Below, piece after piece: positions 25,508-32,845 of a DNA stretch of 64,000 nucleotides; position 1 is the stretch's first letter; every line of letters starts with the position of its first letter. The notes beneath the pieces were generated by a model, which was not told the origin of the DNA, ran no database searches, and saw only the letters and a list, made by a program, of their open reading frames with translations. The DNA is taken from NCBI RefSeq assembly GCF_001613085.1, contig NZ_BDBR01000018.1, positions 117,039 to 181,038 of the forward strand. The letters are read 5' to 3'. The DNA is from Nocardia salmonicida NBRC 13393 (GTDB lineage Bacteria; Actinomycetota; Actinomycetes; Mycobacteriales; Mycobacteriaceae). A program made the translations under genes and the position numbers.

Positions 25508-28026
25508 AACGCGGACAACTGCGCATCTACCTCGGTGCCGCGCCGGGCGTGGGCAAGACCTACGCCATGCTCGGCGAGGCGCATCGGCGCCTGGAACGCG
25601 GCCGGGATGTGGTCGCGGCCGTCGTGGAGACGCACGGGCGTAAGAAGACCGCCGAACTGCTGGACGGCATCGAGCGGATTCCGCCCAAGATGGTCTCCTA
25701 TCGAGGGACCGAGCTGCCCGAACTCGACGTCGACGCGGTGCTCACGCGCAAGCCCGCGGTGGTGCTGGTCGACGAACTGGCGCATACGAACGCACCGGGC
25801 AGCGTGCACGAGAAGCGCTGGCAGGACGTGGAGCAAATCCTGGCCGCGGGTATCGACGTGATCTCCACGGTGAACGTGCAGCACCTCGAAAGCCTCAACG
25901 ATGTGGTCGCACAGATCACCGGTATCGAGCAGCGCGAGACCGTGCCCGATGCCGTGGTGCGCGGCGCCGATCAGGTGGAACTGGTCGATCTGACACCGGA
26001 AGCGTTGCGGCGCAGGCTTTCCCACGGCAATGTCTACGCCGCCGACAAGGTCGACGCGGCGCTGCGCAACTACTTCCGGCCCGGCAATCTCACCGCGCTG
26101 CGTGAACTCGCGCTGCTGTGGCTGGCCGACCAGGTGGACGCGGCGCTGGCCCGGTACCGGGCCGACCACAAGATCACCGAGCTGTGGGAGGCGCGCGAAC
26201 GCGTCGTCGTCGCGGTCACCGGTGGTCCCGAGTCGGAGACGGTGGTGCGCCGGGCCGGGCGGATCGCGTCCAAGTCCAGTGCCGATCTGGTCGTGCTCCA
26301 CGTGGTGCGTGGTGACGGACTGGTCGGGATATCGACCGAGCGGATGACCAAGCTGCGCGATCTCGCCGCCGGCCTCGGCGCCTCGCTGCACACGGTGACC
26401 GGCGACGACGTGCCGTCCGCGCTGCTCGACTTCGCGCGCGAGGTCAACGCCACCCAACTGGTGCTCGGTACCTCGCGACGCTCGCGCTGGGCGCGGATGC
26501 TCGACGAGGGCATCGGCTCGACCGTGGTACAGCGTTCGGGCAAGATCGATGTGCACATGGTGACCCACGAGGAGGCCAATCGCGGGGTGCGCAGGCATTG
26601 GCTGCGTCCCGGGCGGCCGGTGAGCGCGTGGCTGGCGGCCGTGGTCGTGCCGATCCTGGTGAGCGTGATCTGCGGGGTGTTCCTCGATGGGTGGTTGCAG
26701 CTGGGCGGGCTCAGCGCGATGTTCTTCGTCGGGGTGGTCGCGGTCGCGCTGTTCGGCGGTGTCGTCCCCGCCGGTCTGTCGGCGTTGCTGTCGGGGTTGC
26801 TGCTGAACTGGTACTTCACCGACCCGCGCTTCAGCTTCACCATCGCCGAGCCGGACAACTTCGTCACCGTGGTGGTGCTGCTCATCGTCGCGGTGGCCGT
26901 GGCGGCGCTGGTCGACGTCGCGGCCAAGCGAACAGTGCAGGCGCGCAAGGCATCTCGGGAAGCGGAGCTGCTGACGATGTTCGCCGGATCCGTGCTGCAC
27001 GGCGCCGACCTGCCCAACCTGCTCGAGCAGGTTCGCGAAACCTATGGCCAGCGCGCGGTGAGCGTGCAGTGCGGGGATCAGATCGTCGCCGCGGTCGGTG
27101 CTGAGCCGCCGACGCGACCGTCCGAAGCCGAGACCGTCATCGAAGCGGGTGACGCGCAGAGTCACTTGCTGCTGGCCGGGCGGGCGATCGACTCCACGGA
27201 TCGGCCGGTGCTCAACGCCGTCGCCAACCAGGCGGTCGGGCTGGTGCGTCAGGCTCGGCTGACGGAGGAAGCCAGTGCGGCGGCGGCGCTCTTGGAAGCC
27301 GACCGGCTGCGCCGCGCGCTGCTGTCGGCGGTCAGCCACGACCTGCGCACGCCATTGGCGGGGGCGAAAGCGGCCGTGTCCAGCCTGCGCAGCGACGACA
27401 TCGAATTCTCGGCCGAGGACACCGGTGAACTGCTGGAAGCGATCGAGGAGTCCGTCGACCAGTTGACCGCGCTGGTCGGCAACCTGCTCGACTCCTCGCG
27501 ACTGGCCGTCGGGGTCGTCACGCCGCAGTTGCGGCAGGTGTACATGGACGAGGCGGCGCATCGCGCGCTGGTGAGCGTCGGCATGGGCACCCGTGGGCTG
27601 CGCCGGGCGGCGATGGAGCGGGTGAAGGTCGAGGTCGGTGAGGTTTCCGTACTGGCCGACAGCGGCCTGCTCGAACGCGTACTGGCCAACCTGATCGACA
27701 ACGCCCTGCGGCATTCGGGCCGCGAGTCGCCGGTGCGGGTCACCGCCGAACACGACGGCGACCGAGTGTCGATCGCCGTCGTCGACCTCGGCCCCGGGGT
27801 CCCGTCGGGCACCGAGGAGCAACTGTTCGAACCCTTCCAACGCCTCGGCGACCGCGACAACACCACCGGCGTCGGCCTCGGCCTGTCGGTTGTCCGTGGT
27901 TTCGTGGAGGCGATGGGCGGCACCGTCCACGCCGAACCGACCCCGGGCGGCGGCCTGACCATGCTCGTCGACCTGCCATCGGGAACACCCGCGGCGGACC
28001 CACCAGTCGACGCCCGAGGAAAGTGA
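25504..28026 (+). CDS. kdpD: Osmosensitive K+ channel histidine kinase KdpD
   Basis: An 840-residue sensor kinase. In order: N-terminal KdpD domain with Walker A GAAPGVGKT (11-19) and VLVDELAHTNAPGS; a Usp-like domain (about 230-360); four closely packed TM helices around 375-480; then a HisKA domain with the phosphorylated His612 in SHDLRTPL and an HATPase domain (NLIDNALRHSG, GVGLGLSVVRGF). It senses K+ limitation or osmotic stress and phosphorylates KdpE. GTG start overlapping the upstream small ORF; kdpE follows four bases after its stop. Confidence 0.97.
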   Translation: MKRGQLRIYLGAAPGVGKTYAMLGEAHRRLERGRDVVAAVVETHGRKKTAELLDGIERIPPKMVSYRGTELPELDVDAVLTRKPAVVLVDELAHTNAPGSVHEKRWQDVEQILAAGIDVISTVNVQHLESLNDVVAQITGIEQRETVPDAVVRGADQVELVDLTPEALRRRLSHGNVYAADKVDAALRNYFRPGNLTALRELALLWLADQVDAALARYRADHKITELWEARERVVVAVTGGPESETVVRRAGRIASKSSADLVVLHVVRGDGLVGISTERMTKLRDLAAGLGASLHTVTGDDVPSALLDFAREVNATQLVLGTSRRSRWARMLDEGIGSTVVQRSGKIDVHMVTHEEANRGVRRHWLRPGRPVSAWLAAVVVPILVSVICGVFLDGWLQLGGLSAMFFVGVVAVALFGGVVPAGLSALLSGLLLNWYFTDPRFSFTIAEPDNFVTVVVLLIVAVAVAALVDVAAKRTVQARKASREAELLTMFAGSVLHGADLPNLLEQVRETYGQRAVSVQCGDQIVAAVGAEPPTRPSEAETVIEAGDAQSHLLLAGRAIDSTDRPVLNAVANQAVGLVRQARLTEEASAAAALLEADRLRRALLSAVSHDLRTPLAGAKAAVSSLRSDDIEFSAEDTGELLEAIEESVDQLTALVGNLLDSSRLAVGVVTPQLRQVYMDEAAHRALVSVGMGTRGLRRAAMERVKVEVGEVSVLADSGLLERVLANLIDNALRHSGRESPVRVTAEHDGDRVSIAVVDLGPGVPSGTEEQLFEPFQRLGDRDNTTGVGLGLSVVRGFVEAMGGTVHAEPTPGGGLTMLVDLPSGTPAADPPVDARGK

Positions 28027-28030
28027 GCAC

Positions 28031-28828
28031 ATGGGTAACCCACCGGGGACGGGCGCACCTGCCGGCGCCCACGACCGCCGGTCGCCGACGTCGCACGACG
28101 ACGCGAGTGAGACCGGCTCGCCGACGCGGGGAGGCGGGCAGGCTCCGCCGATCAAAGTGCTGGTGGTCGATGACGAGCCGCAAATCGTGCGTGCTCTGCG
28201 GATCAATCTGTCGGTGCGCGGGTACGAGGTGATCACCGCGGGCAACGGGGCCGCCGCCTTACGCGCCGCCGCCGAGAAGCATCCCGACGTGGTCATTCTC
28301 GATCTGGGCCTGCCGGACCTGGACGGGATCGAGGTGCTGGCCGGGCTGCGCGGGTGGACCTCCGCGCCGGTGATCGTGCTGTCGGCGCGGACGGATTCGG
28401 CCGACAAGGTGGAGGCGCTCGACGCCGGCGCCGACGACTATGTCACCAAACCGTTCGGGATGGACGAACTGCTGGCTCGGCTGCGGGCCGCGGTTCGGCG
28501 CGGGGCCAGCGCGACCGACGCCGTCGACCCGGTGGTGGTCACCGACTCGTTCACTGTCGACCTCGTCGCCAAGAAGGTCACCAAGCAGGGTGCGCCGGTG
28601 CACCTGACGCCCACCGAGTGGGGCATGCTCGAGATGCTGGTACGTAATCGCGGAAAGCTGGTGGGGCGCAAGGAATTACTGCGTGAGGTGTGGGGGCCCG
28701 CCTATGCGACCGAGACCCACTACCTGCGCGTCTACCTCGCGCAGTTGCGGCGCAAACTCGAGGACGATCCGGCCAACCCGCGCCATCTGCTGACGGAGGC
28801 CGGGATGGGATACCGCTTCCAGGAATGA
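28031..28828 (+). CDS. kdpE: Response regulator KdpE
   Basis: A 265-residue OmpR/PhoB-type regulator that activates kdpFABC. The receiver has the acidic pair in VVDDEPQ, phospho-acceptor Asp91 in VVILDLGLPD and Lys in YVTKPFG. The winged helix ends RHLLTEAGMGYRFQE. The N-terminus carries about 38 extra polar residues (PPGTGAPAGAHDRR onward) before IKVLVVDDE. ATG 28031 is supported by GAGGAAAG eight bases upstream, and no internal ATG or GTG near the domain edge has a good site. Confidence 0.95.
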   Translation: MGNPPGTGAPAGAHDRRSPTSHDDASETGSPTRGGGQAPPIKVLVVDDEPQIVRALRINLSVRGYEVITAGNGAAALRAAAEKHPDVVILDLGLPDLDGIEVLAGLRGWTSAPVIVLSARTDSADKVEALDAGADDYVTKPFGMDELLARLRAAVRRGASATDAVDPVVVTDSFTVDLVAKKVTKQGAPVHLTPTEWGMLEMLVRNRGKLVGRKELLREVWGPAYATETHYLRVYLAQLRRKLEDDPANPRHLLTEAGMGYRFQE

Positions 28829-28918
28829 GCGTGCGCCCGGTCACGTGCCCGGAATGCCGGGAGTGGCGTGGACGTTCCCAGGCGTGGATCGTCCTCGAGC
28901 GAATGGCAGGATCAAGAC

Positions 28919-29362
28919 ATGGCTGAGCAGACCGCACCCGTGACCAACGCCCCCACCGAACTGTGGGTCGAGCGCACCGGAACCCGTGCCTACACCGGGC
29001 GCAGCAACCGTGGCGCGGAGGTCTTGATCGCCTCCCAGGGTGTCCCCGGCGCCTTCACGCCCGGTGAGCTGCTCAAGATCGCGCTGGCCGGGTGCACCGG
29101 GCTCAGCTCGGACCTGCCGTTGTCGCGTCGCCTCGGCGACGAGTTCGACGCCACCATCCGCGTCTCGGGCGATGCCGACCGCGAGAACGAGCTCTACCCG
29201 CAGCTCGACGAGGTCCTCGAACTGGATCTGTCCGAACTCGACGAGGCCGCCCGCGAACGACTACTGGTCACCGTGCAGCGTGCCGTCGACAAGGTGTGCA
29301 CCGTCGGTCGCACGCTCAAAGCGGGCACGAAGGTGACGTTGACCTTCGACATCGACGCATGA
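28919..29362 (+). CDS. OsmC-family peroxidase/thiol-stress protein
   Basis: A 147-residue OsmC-fold protein: GRSNRGAEVLI near residue 30, TPGELLKIALAGCTGLSSD with the conserved redox Cys, and the C-terminal beta part RAVDKVCTVGRTLKAGTKV with the second Cys. Family members reduce organic hydroperoxides as homodimers. The position before acyP and smc corresponds to Rv2923c. ATG 28919 has GGCAGGA upstream. Confidence 0.9.
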   Translation: MAEQTAPVTNAPTELWVERTGTRAYTGRSNRGAEVLIASQGVPGAFTPGELLKIALAGCTGLSSDLPLSRRLGDEFDATIRVSGDADRENELYPQLDEVLELDLSELDEAARERLLVTVQRAVDKVCTVGRTLKAGTKVTLTFDIDA

Positions 29363-29694
29363 GCGAGGAGCCGGTCCGGCTGAGCGCGTGGGTGCACGGC
29401 TACGTGCAGGGCGTGGGATTCCGGTGGTGGACGCGGTCGCGCGCACTGGAACTCGGCCTCGTCGGCTACGCGCGCAACCATCGCGACGGTCGCGTCCACG
29501 TTGTCGCCGAAGGGCCACGAACGGCGGGCGAGAAATTGCTGGAACTGCTACGGTCCGGCGAAGCGCCCGATAGCTCTCGAGCCGTCGGGCACGCGACACA
29601 TGGTCTGTCCGGGCGTGCTCCTGGGCGGGTAGACCTGGTTGTGGAAAGCTGGGAGCCCGCGCGGGGCGACATGACCGGATTCGAGGAGCGCTAG
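29359..29694 (+). CDS. acyP: Acylphosphatase
   Basis: A 111-residue acylphosphatase, slightly longer than the usual 90-95 because of a C-terminal tail. The catalytic Arg lies in GYVQGVGFRWW and the catalytic Asn in GYARNHRDGRV. It hydrolyses acyl phosphates to carboxylate and phosphate. Its ATG overlaps the osmC stop (ATGA). osmC-acyP-smc is the conserved order, here split from smc by a four-gene insertion. Confidence 0.93.
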   Translation: MSEEPVRLSAWVHGYVQGVGFRWWTRSRALELGLVGYARNHRDGRVHVVAEGPRTAGEKLLELLRSGEAPDSSRAVGHATHGLSGRAPGRVDLVVESWEPARGDMTGFEER

Positions 29695-29725
29695 TGGTGA
29701 CTTCGGGGGCTAGGGGGCGGCAGCG

Positions 29726-30469
29726 GTGAGCACACAGAACCCCGGACCGCCCGATCGACCGGAACAACCCTCGAACGGCGAGCCGGGCAGGTCCCCGTGG
29801 ACGCCACCCGATCCCGGCGCGGGATGGTCCGCACCGGAGGGGAGTTCGACGCCGTCCGAACCCGACGCGGGGTCGACGCCGCCTGCTTTCGGCACCGGCG
29901 GGCATCCCGTCGGCCAGCCGCAACCCGGCCGGATGGCGCGGCAGGAACCCGGCGTCACCCAGCCGCGTCCGCCGACCGTCGGCGAGGCGCGCGCCCGAGA
30001 CAAGGCCCGCAGGCAAGCCGAAGAGGCCGAGCGCGCGGCGGCCGCGGCGGCGGAGGAGAAGCGGCGCAACCGCAAACGCGTGATGATCGGCGGTGTCGCC
30101 ATCGTCGGCGTCGCCGCGCTCGTCGGCGGCGGCTACCTCGCCTACCGGGCGATCACCGCACCCGACCAGGTGACGGCCTCGTGCGTGCAGATCGACCAGA
30201 ACGGGCAGGAAGTCGTTGTCCCCGACGAGAACTGCGGCGACGGCAAGACCAACTTCCGCAGTGAGGGCTCCGGCGGTCACGGCGCCGGACTGCTGATTCT
30301 GGGCTGGCCGCAGTACCGCTACCACTACGGCGGCACACCGACCATCGGCAAGCCACCGACGGGCGGCACCTCGGTGAAACCGCGCAATGCCCAGATCACG
30401 ACCAAGAGCGGCACCACGGTGCAGCGCGGCGGGCTCGGCAGCAAGTCGACCGGCGGGAGTGGGTCGTAG
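29726..30469 (+). CDS. DUF1190/YgiB-like single-TM protein
   Basis: A 247-residue protein. Residues 1-90 are proline-rich and disordered; 88-118 form a charged Ala/Glu/Arg coiled helix; 119-143 is a TM helix (MIGGVAIVGVAALVGGGYLAY). The C-terminal part outside has Cys153 and Cys170 in CVQIDQNGQEVVVPDENC, resembling the conserved Cys pair of YgiB/YjfM (DUF1190), then GWPQYRYHYGG and a Gly/Ser-rich end. The stop touches the ATG of the ATP-grasp gene, the same pairing as ygiB-ygiC and yjfM-yjfC in enterobacteria. Assignment to DUF1190 is by resemblance and context. Confidence 0.7.
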   Translation: MSTQNPGPPDRPEQPSNGEPGRSPWTPPDPGAGWSAPEGSSTPSEPDAGSTPPAFGTGGHPVGQPQPGRMARQEPGVTQPRPPTVGEARARDKARRQAEEAERAAAAAAEEKRRNRKRVMIGGVAIVGVAALVGGGYLAYRAITAPDQVTASCVQIDQNGQEVVVPDENCGDGKTNFRSEGSGGHGAGLLILGWPQYRYHYGGTPTIGKPPTGGTSVKPRNAQITTKSGTTVQRGGLGSKSTGGSGS

Positions 30470-31633
30470 ATGCGGCGCAACAAGAGCACCCCACGCCGGG
30501 ACTGGCAGCAGATCGTCGAAAAGCAGGGCCTCGTCTACGGTGCGCCGGGGCGCGATGCCAGCGGTCAGCCTCGGCCGTACTGGGACGAGTCGGTGCACTA
30601 CGAGTTCTCGATGGACGAGATCCTGGCGCTGGAAGCCGATGTGGAACTGCTCCAGTCGATGTGCCTGCACGCGGTCGAACACGTGGTACTCACCGAGCGT
30701 TTCGCCGATTTCGGTCTGCCGGAATGGACGTGGGCCCCGATCGCTGAATCATGGCGTCGCAGTGACCCTTACGTGTACGGCCGCTTCGATCTGCGCTATG
30801 ACGCGCGCCGCCCGGCCAAGCTGCTCGAATACAACGCCGACACTCCCACCTCGTTGCTCGAGGCCGCGATCATCCAGTGGCACTGGCTCCAGCAGGTGCA
30901 TCCCGGTGGCGACCAATGGAATTCGCTGCACGAGAAGCTGGTGGAGCGCTGGACCGAACTGCGCGGCGTGCTGCCCGGTACCGAACTGCACTTCACCTGG
31001 TCCGGCGCCGACGCGACCGGCGAGGACAACGTCACCACCGCCTACATGCAGGAGACAGCGGCCGAAGCCGGGTTCGACACGGTCGCGCTGCCGATCGAGG
31101 AAGTCGGTTTCGACACCGAGCTGAACCGGTTCGTCGATCTGGCCGAGGCGCCGATCGAGGCGATCTTCAAGCTGTATCCGTGGGAGTGGATCCTCGACGA
31201 CGACTTCGGCAAGCGCGTGGTCGGCAGCCTGCCCGCGACCGCGTGGATCGAACCGCTGTGGACCACGCTGCTGAGCAACAAGGCGATCCTGGCGATCCTG
31301 TGGGAGATGTATCCCGGCCACCCCAACCTGTTGCCCGCCTATCTCGACGACCCGCACGAGCTCACCGAATACATTCGCAAACCCAAGCTCGGCCGCGAGG
31401 GCGCGAACATGACCATCGTCGGCCCCGGGATGGAGACCGCGACCGGCGGCGTCTACGGCGCCGAGGGTTTCGTCTACCAATTGCTCGACCCGCTACCGGA
31501 ATTCGACGGAATGCGGCCGGTGCTCGGCGCCTGGGTCGTGGGTGACACCGCGGCGGGGCTCGGCATCCGCGAGACCGCGGGCCTGATCACCGATGACGGT
31601 GCCGCGTTCGTCCCGCACCGCATCGTCGACTGA
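30470..31633 (+). CDS. Glutathionylspermidine-synthase-like ATP-grasp ligase (YgiC/YjfC type)
   Basis: A 387-residue protein matching the synthetase half of glutathionylspermidine synthase. It has LLEYNADTPTSLLEAAIIQW, KLYPWEWILDDDFG, LLSNKAILAILWEMYPGHPN and the C-terminal KPKLGREGANM, the ATP-grasp features kept in YgiC/YjfC. The amidase half is absent. Actinobacteria make mycothiol, not glutathione, so the true substrate is not glutathionylspermidine. The family fold predicts ATP-dependent amide bond formation between a carboxylate and an amine. It directly abuts the DUF1190-like gene and is followed by DUF350. Confidence 0.88.
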   Translation: MRRNKSTPRRDWQQIVEKQGLVYGAPGRDASGQPRPYWDESVHYEFSMDEILALEADVELLQSMCLHAVEHVVLTERFADFGLPEWTWAPIAESWRRSDPYVYGRFDLRYDARRPAKLLEYNADTPTSLLEAAIIQWHWLQQVHPGGDQWNSLHEKLVERWTELRGVLPGTELHFTWSGADATGEDNVTTAYMQETAAEAGFDTVALPIEEVGFDTELNRFVDLAEAPIEAIFKLYPWEWILDDDFGKRVVGSLPATAWIEPLWTTLLSNKAILAILWEMYPGHPNLLPAYLDDPHELTEYIRKPKLGREGANMTIVGPGMETATGGVYGAEGFVYQLLDPLPEFDGMRPVLGAWVVGDTAAGLGIRETAGLITDDGAAFVPHRIVD

Positions 31634-31670
31634 AACCACTGACCTCACAACATTGTTCGAAAGGACCACG

Positions 31671-32126
31671 ATGACCGCCCTCGCCCTGGAATCGGGTTAT
31701 TGGAGTGCGCTCGGTGAAGGCGTCGGCGCCATCATCCTGTACTGCCTGATCGGCCTCGCGCTGATGCTGATCGGCTTCTTCGCCATCGACCTGACCACGC
31801 CGGGCAAGCTGCGCGACCTGGTGGTCGCGGGCAAGCCGAACGCGATCATCGTCTCGGCGGCCGGAATGATCAGCATGGCGTTCATCGTCGTGTTCGCGGT
31901 GCTGGCCACCGGCGGCAGCGGCAAGCTGTCGGAAGGTCTGATCGCGGCGATCATCTACGGCCTGGTCGGCATCATCGCGCAGGTGATCTCGGTGCGGGTG
32001 ATCGAGAAGGTCACCGGCATCGACATCGGCCGCACCCTGCACGCCGAGACCTACACCCCCGAGGTCCTCGTCGTCGCCGCCGCGCACTTCGCGCTGGGTC
32101 TCGTGGTGGCCTTCGCCATTCTCTGA
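31671..32126 (+). CDS. DUF350 (YjfL-type) membrane protein
   Basis: A 151-residue protein with four TM segments (about 10-33, 53-77, 84-107, 128-151), the DUF350 layout: YCLIGLALMLIGFFAIDLTTPGKL, then SAAGMISMAFIVVFAVL and GLVGIIAQVISVRVIEKV. AAAGGACC precedes ATG 31671. In enterobacterial yjf clusters DUF350 proteins occur with the YjfC-type ATP-grasp ligase, as here. Its biochemical role is unknown; a membrane partner of the ligase product is the simplest reading. Confidence 0.85.
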   Translation: MTALALESGYWSALGEGVGAIILYCLIGLALMLIGFFAIDLTTPGKLRDLVVAGKPNAIIVSAAGMISMAFIVVFAVLATGGSGKLSEGLIAAIIYGLVGIIAQVISVRVIEKVTGIDIGRTLHAETYTPEVLVVAAAHFALGLVVAFAIL

Positions 32127-32149
32127 GCCGGGACGATCGGTTGACATCG

Positions 32150-32190
32150 CACTGTGGAGGGTGGACGCTGGAAACCAGCACTCCACCGTG
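32150..32190. other. Overlapping alternative hairpins upstream of the DUF1707 gene
   Basis: Bases 32160-32165 and 32167-32171 pair with 32182-32187 and 32175-32179 (GGTGGA-C-GCTGG / CCAGC-AC-TCCACC). An alternative stem pairs 32150-32159 with 32181-32190 (one mismatch). Both use the same 3' segment, so they exclude each other. TTGACA at 32141-32146 lies just upstream. It may be an operator dyad or a leader RNA switch. Confidence 0.4.
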
Positions 32191-32213
32191 GATGTGACCG
32201 AGAGGACGTCGGC

Positions 32214-32690
32214 ATGGATATCACCCCGGGTACGCGCGCGTCCGACGCCGAACGCAACGCGATCGTCGCCCAGTTGGGCACGCATCTGGCCGACGGCAGG
32301 CTCGACCTGGGCGAATACGATCTGCGGGTGGCCACGGTCTACGCGACCGCCACGCGTGACGAACTCGCCGTCGTCCTGTCCGACCTGCCGCCGTTGACGA
32401 CACAGCAGCAGGCCCCGGCACCCGCCGAGCGCAAGCCCGGTACGCGATTCCCGATCTGGCAGCGCATCGAGGCGGGCAGCTGGCTCGGCGTCAGCGTGAT
32501 CGTGCTGGTCATCTGGGGTCTGATCTCGCTCACCGCGGGCGAACTCACCTACTTCTGGCCGATGTGGGTGATCGGCCCGTGGGGCGCGGTCCTGGTCTTC
32601 CGCATGATCACCGGCTGGGAAGCGAGCCCTGGCACCGCAACCCATATCCGTCAGCTGCAGAAGCAGATGAAGCACATCAACCCGCACTGA
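32214..32690 (+). CDS. DUF1707 (SHOCT-like) domain membrane protein
   Basis: A 158-residue protein. The N-terminus (about 5-55) has the DUF1707 pattern RASDAERNAIVAQLGTHLAD and GRLDLGEYDLRV, a short helical SHOCT-like domain. A linker then leads to two TM helices (about 90-112 and 116-136: SVIVLVIWGLISLTAGELTYF, WPMWVIGPWGAVLVFRMI). ATG 32214 has GAGAGGA upstream. DUF1707 proteins are abundant and poorly understood in actinobacteria; some relate to envelope stress. It closes the accessory block before smc. Confidence 0.85.
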   Translation: MDITPGTRASDAERNAIVAQLGTHLADGRLDLGEYDLRVATVYATATRDELAVVLSDLPPLTTQQQAPAPAERKPGTRFPIWQRIEAGSWLGVSVIVLVIWGLISLTAGELTYFWPMWVIGPWGAVLVFRMITGWEASPGTATHIRQLQKQMKHINPH

Positions 32691-32845
32691 CCGCAAACCT
32701 GCCGCTACGTCCGCTAGGCTTTCGCGAGCACATGGGTAACTCGTCGGGAACCGGCTGCCCGAGTCACCCCCATCACCGCTGGCCGCGTGCGATGCCTGCA
32801 CGCACCTAGGTCTGGCCTGAGTCGCGGAGAGGCGGACGAGTTCTC

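Noticed and set aside
25147..28407. 1086-codon minus-strand open frame opposite kdpD and kdpE
   Set aside because: Shadow of kdpDE; it crosses the small ORF, kdpD and kdpE with no domain of its own.
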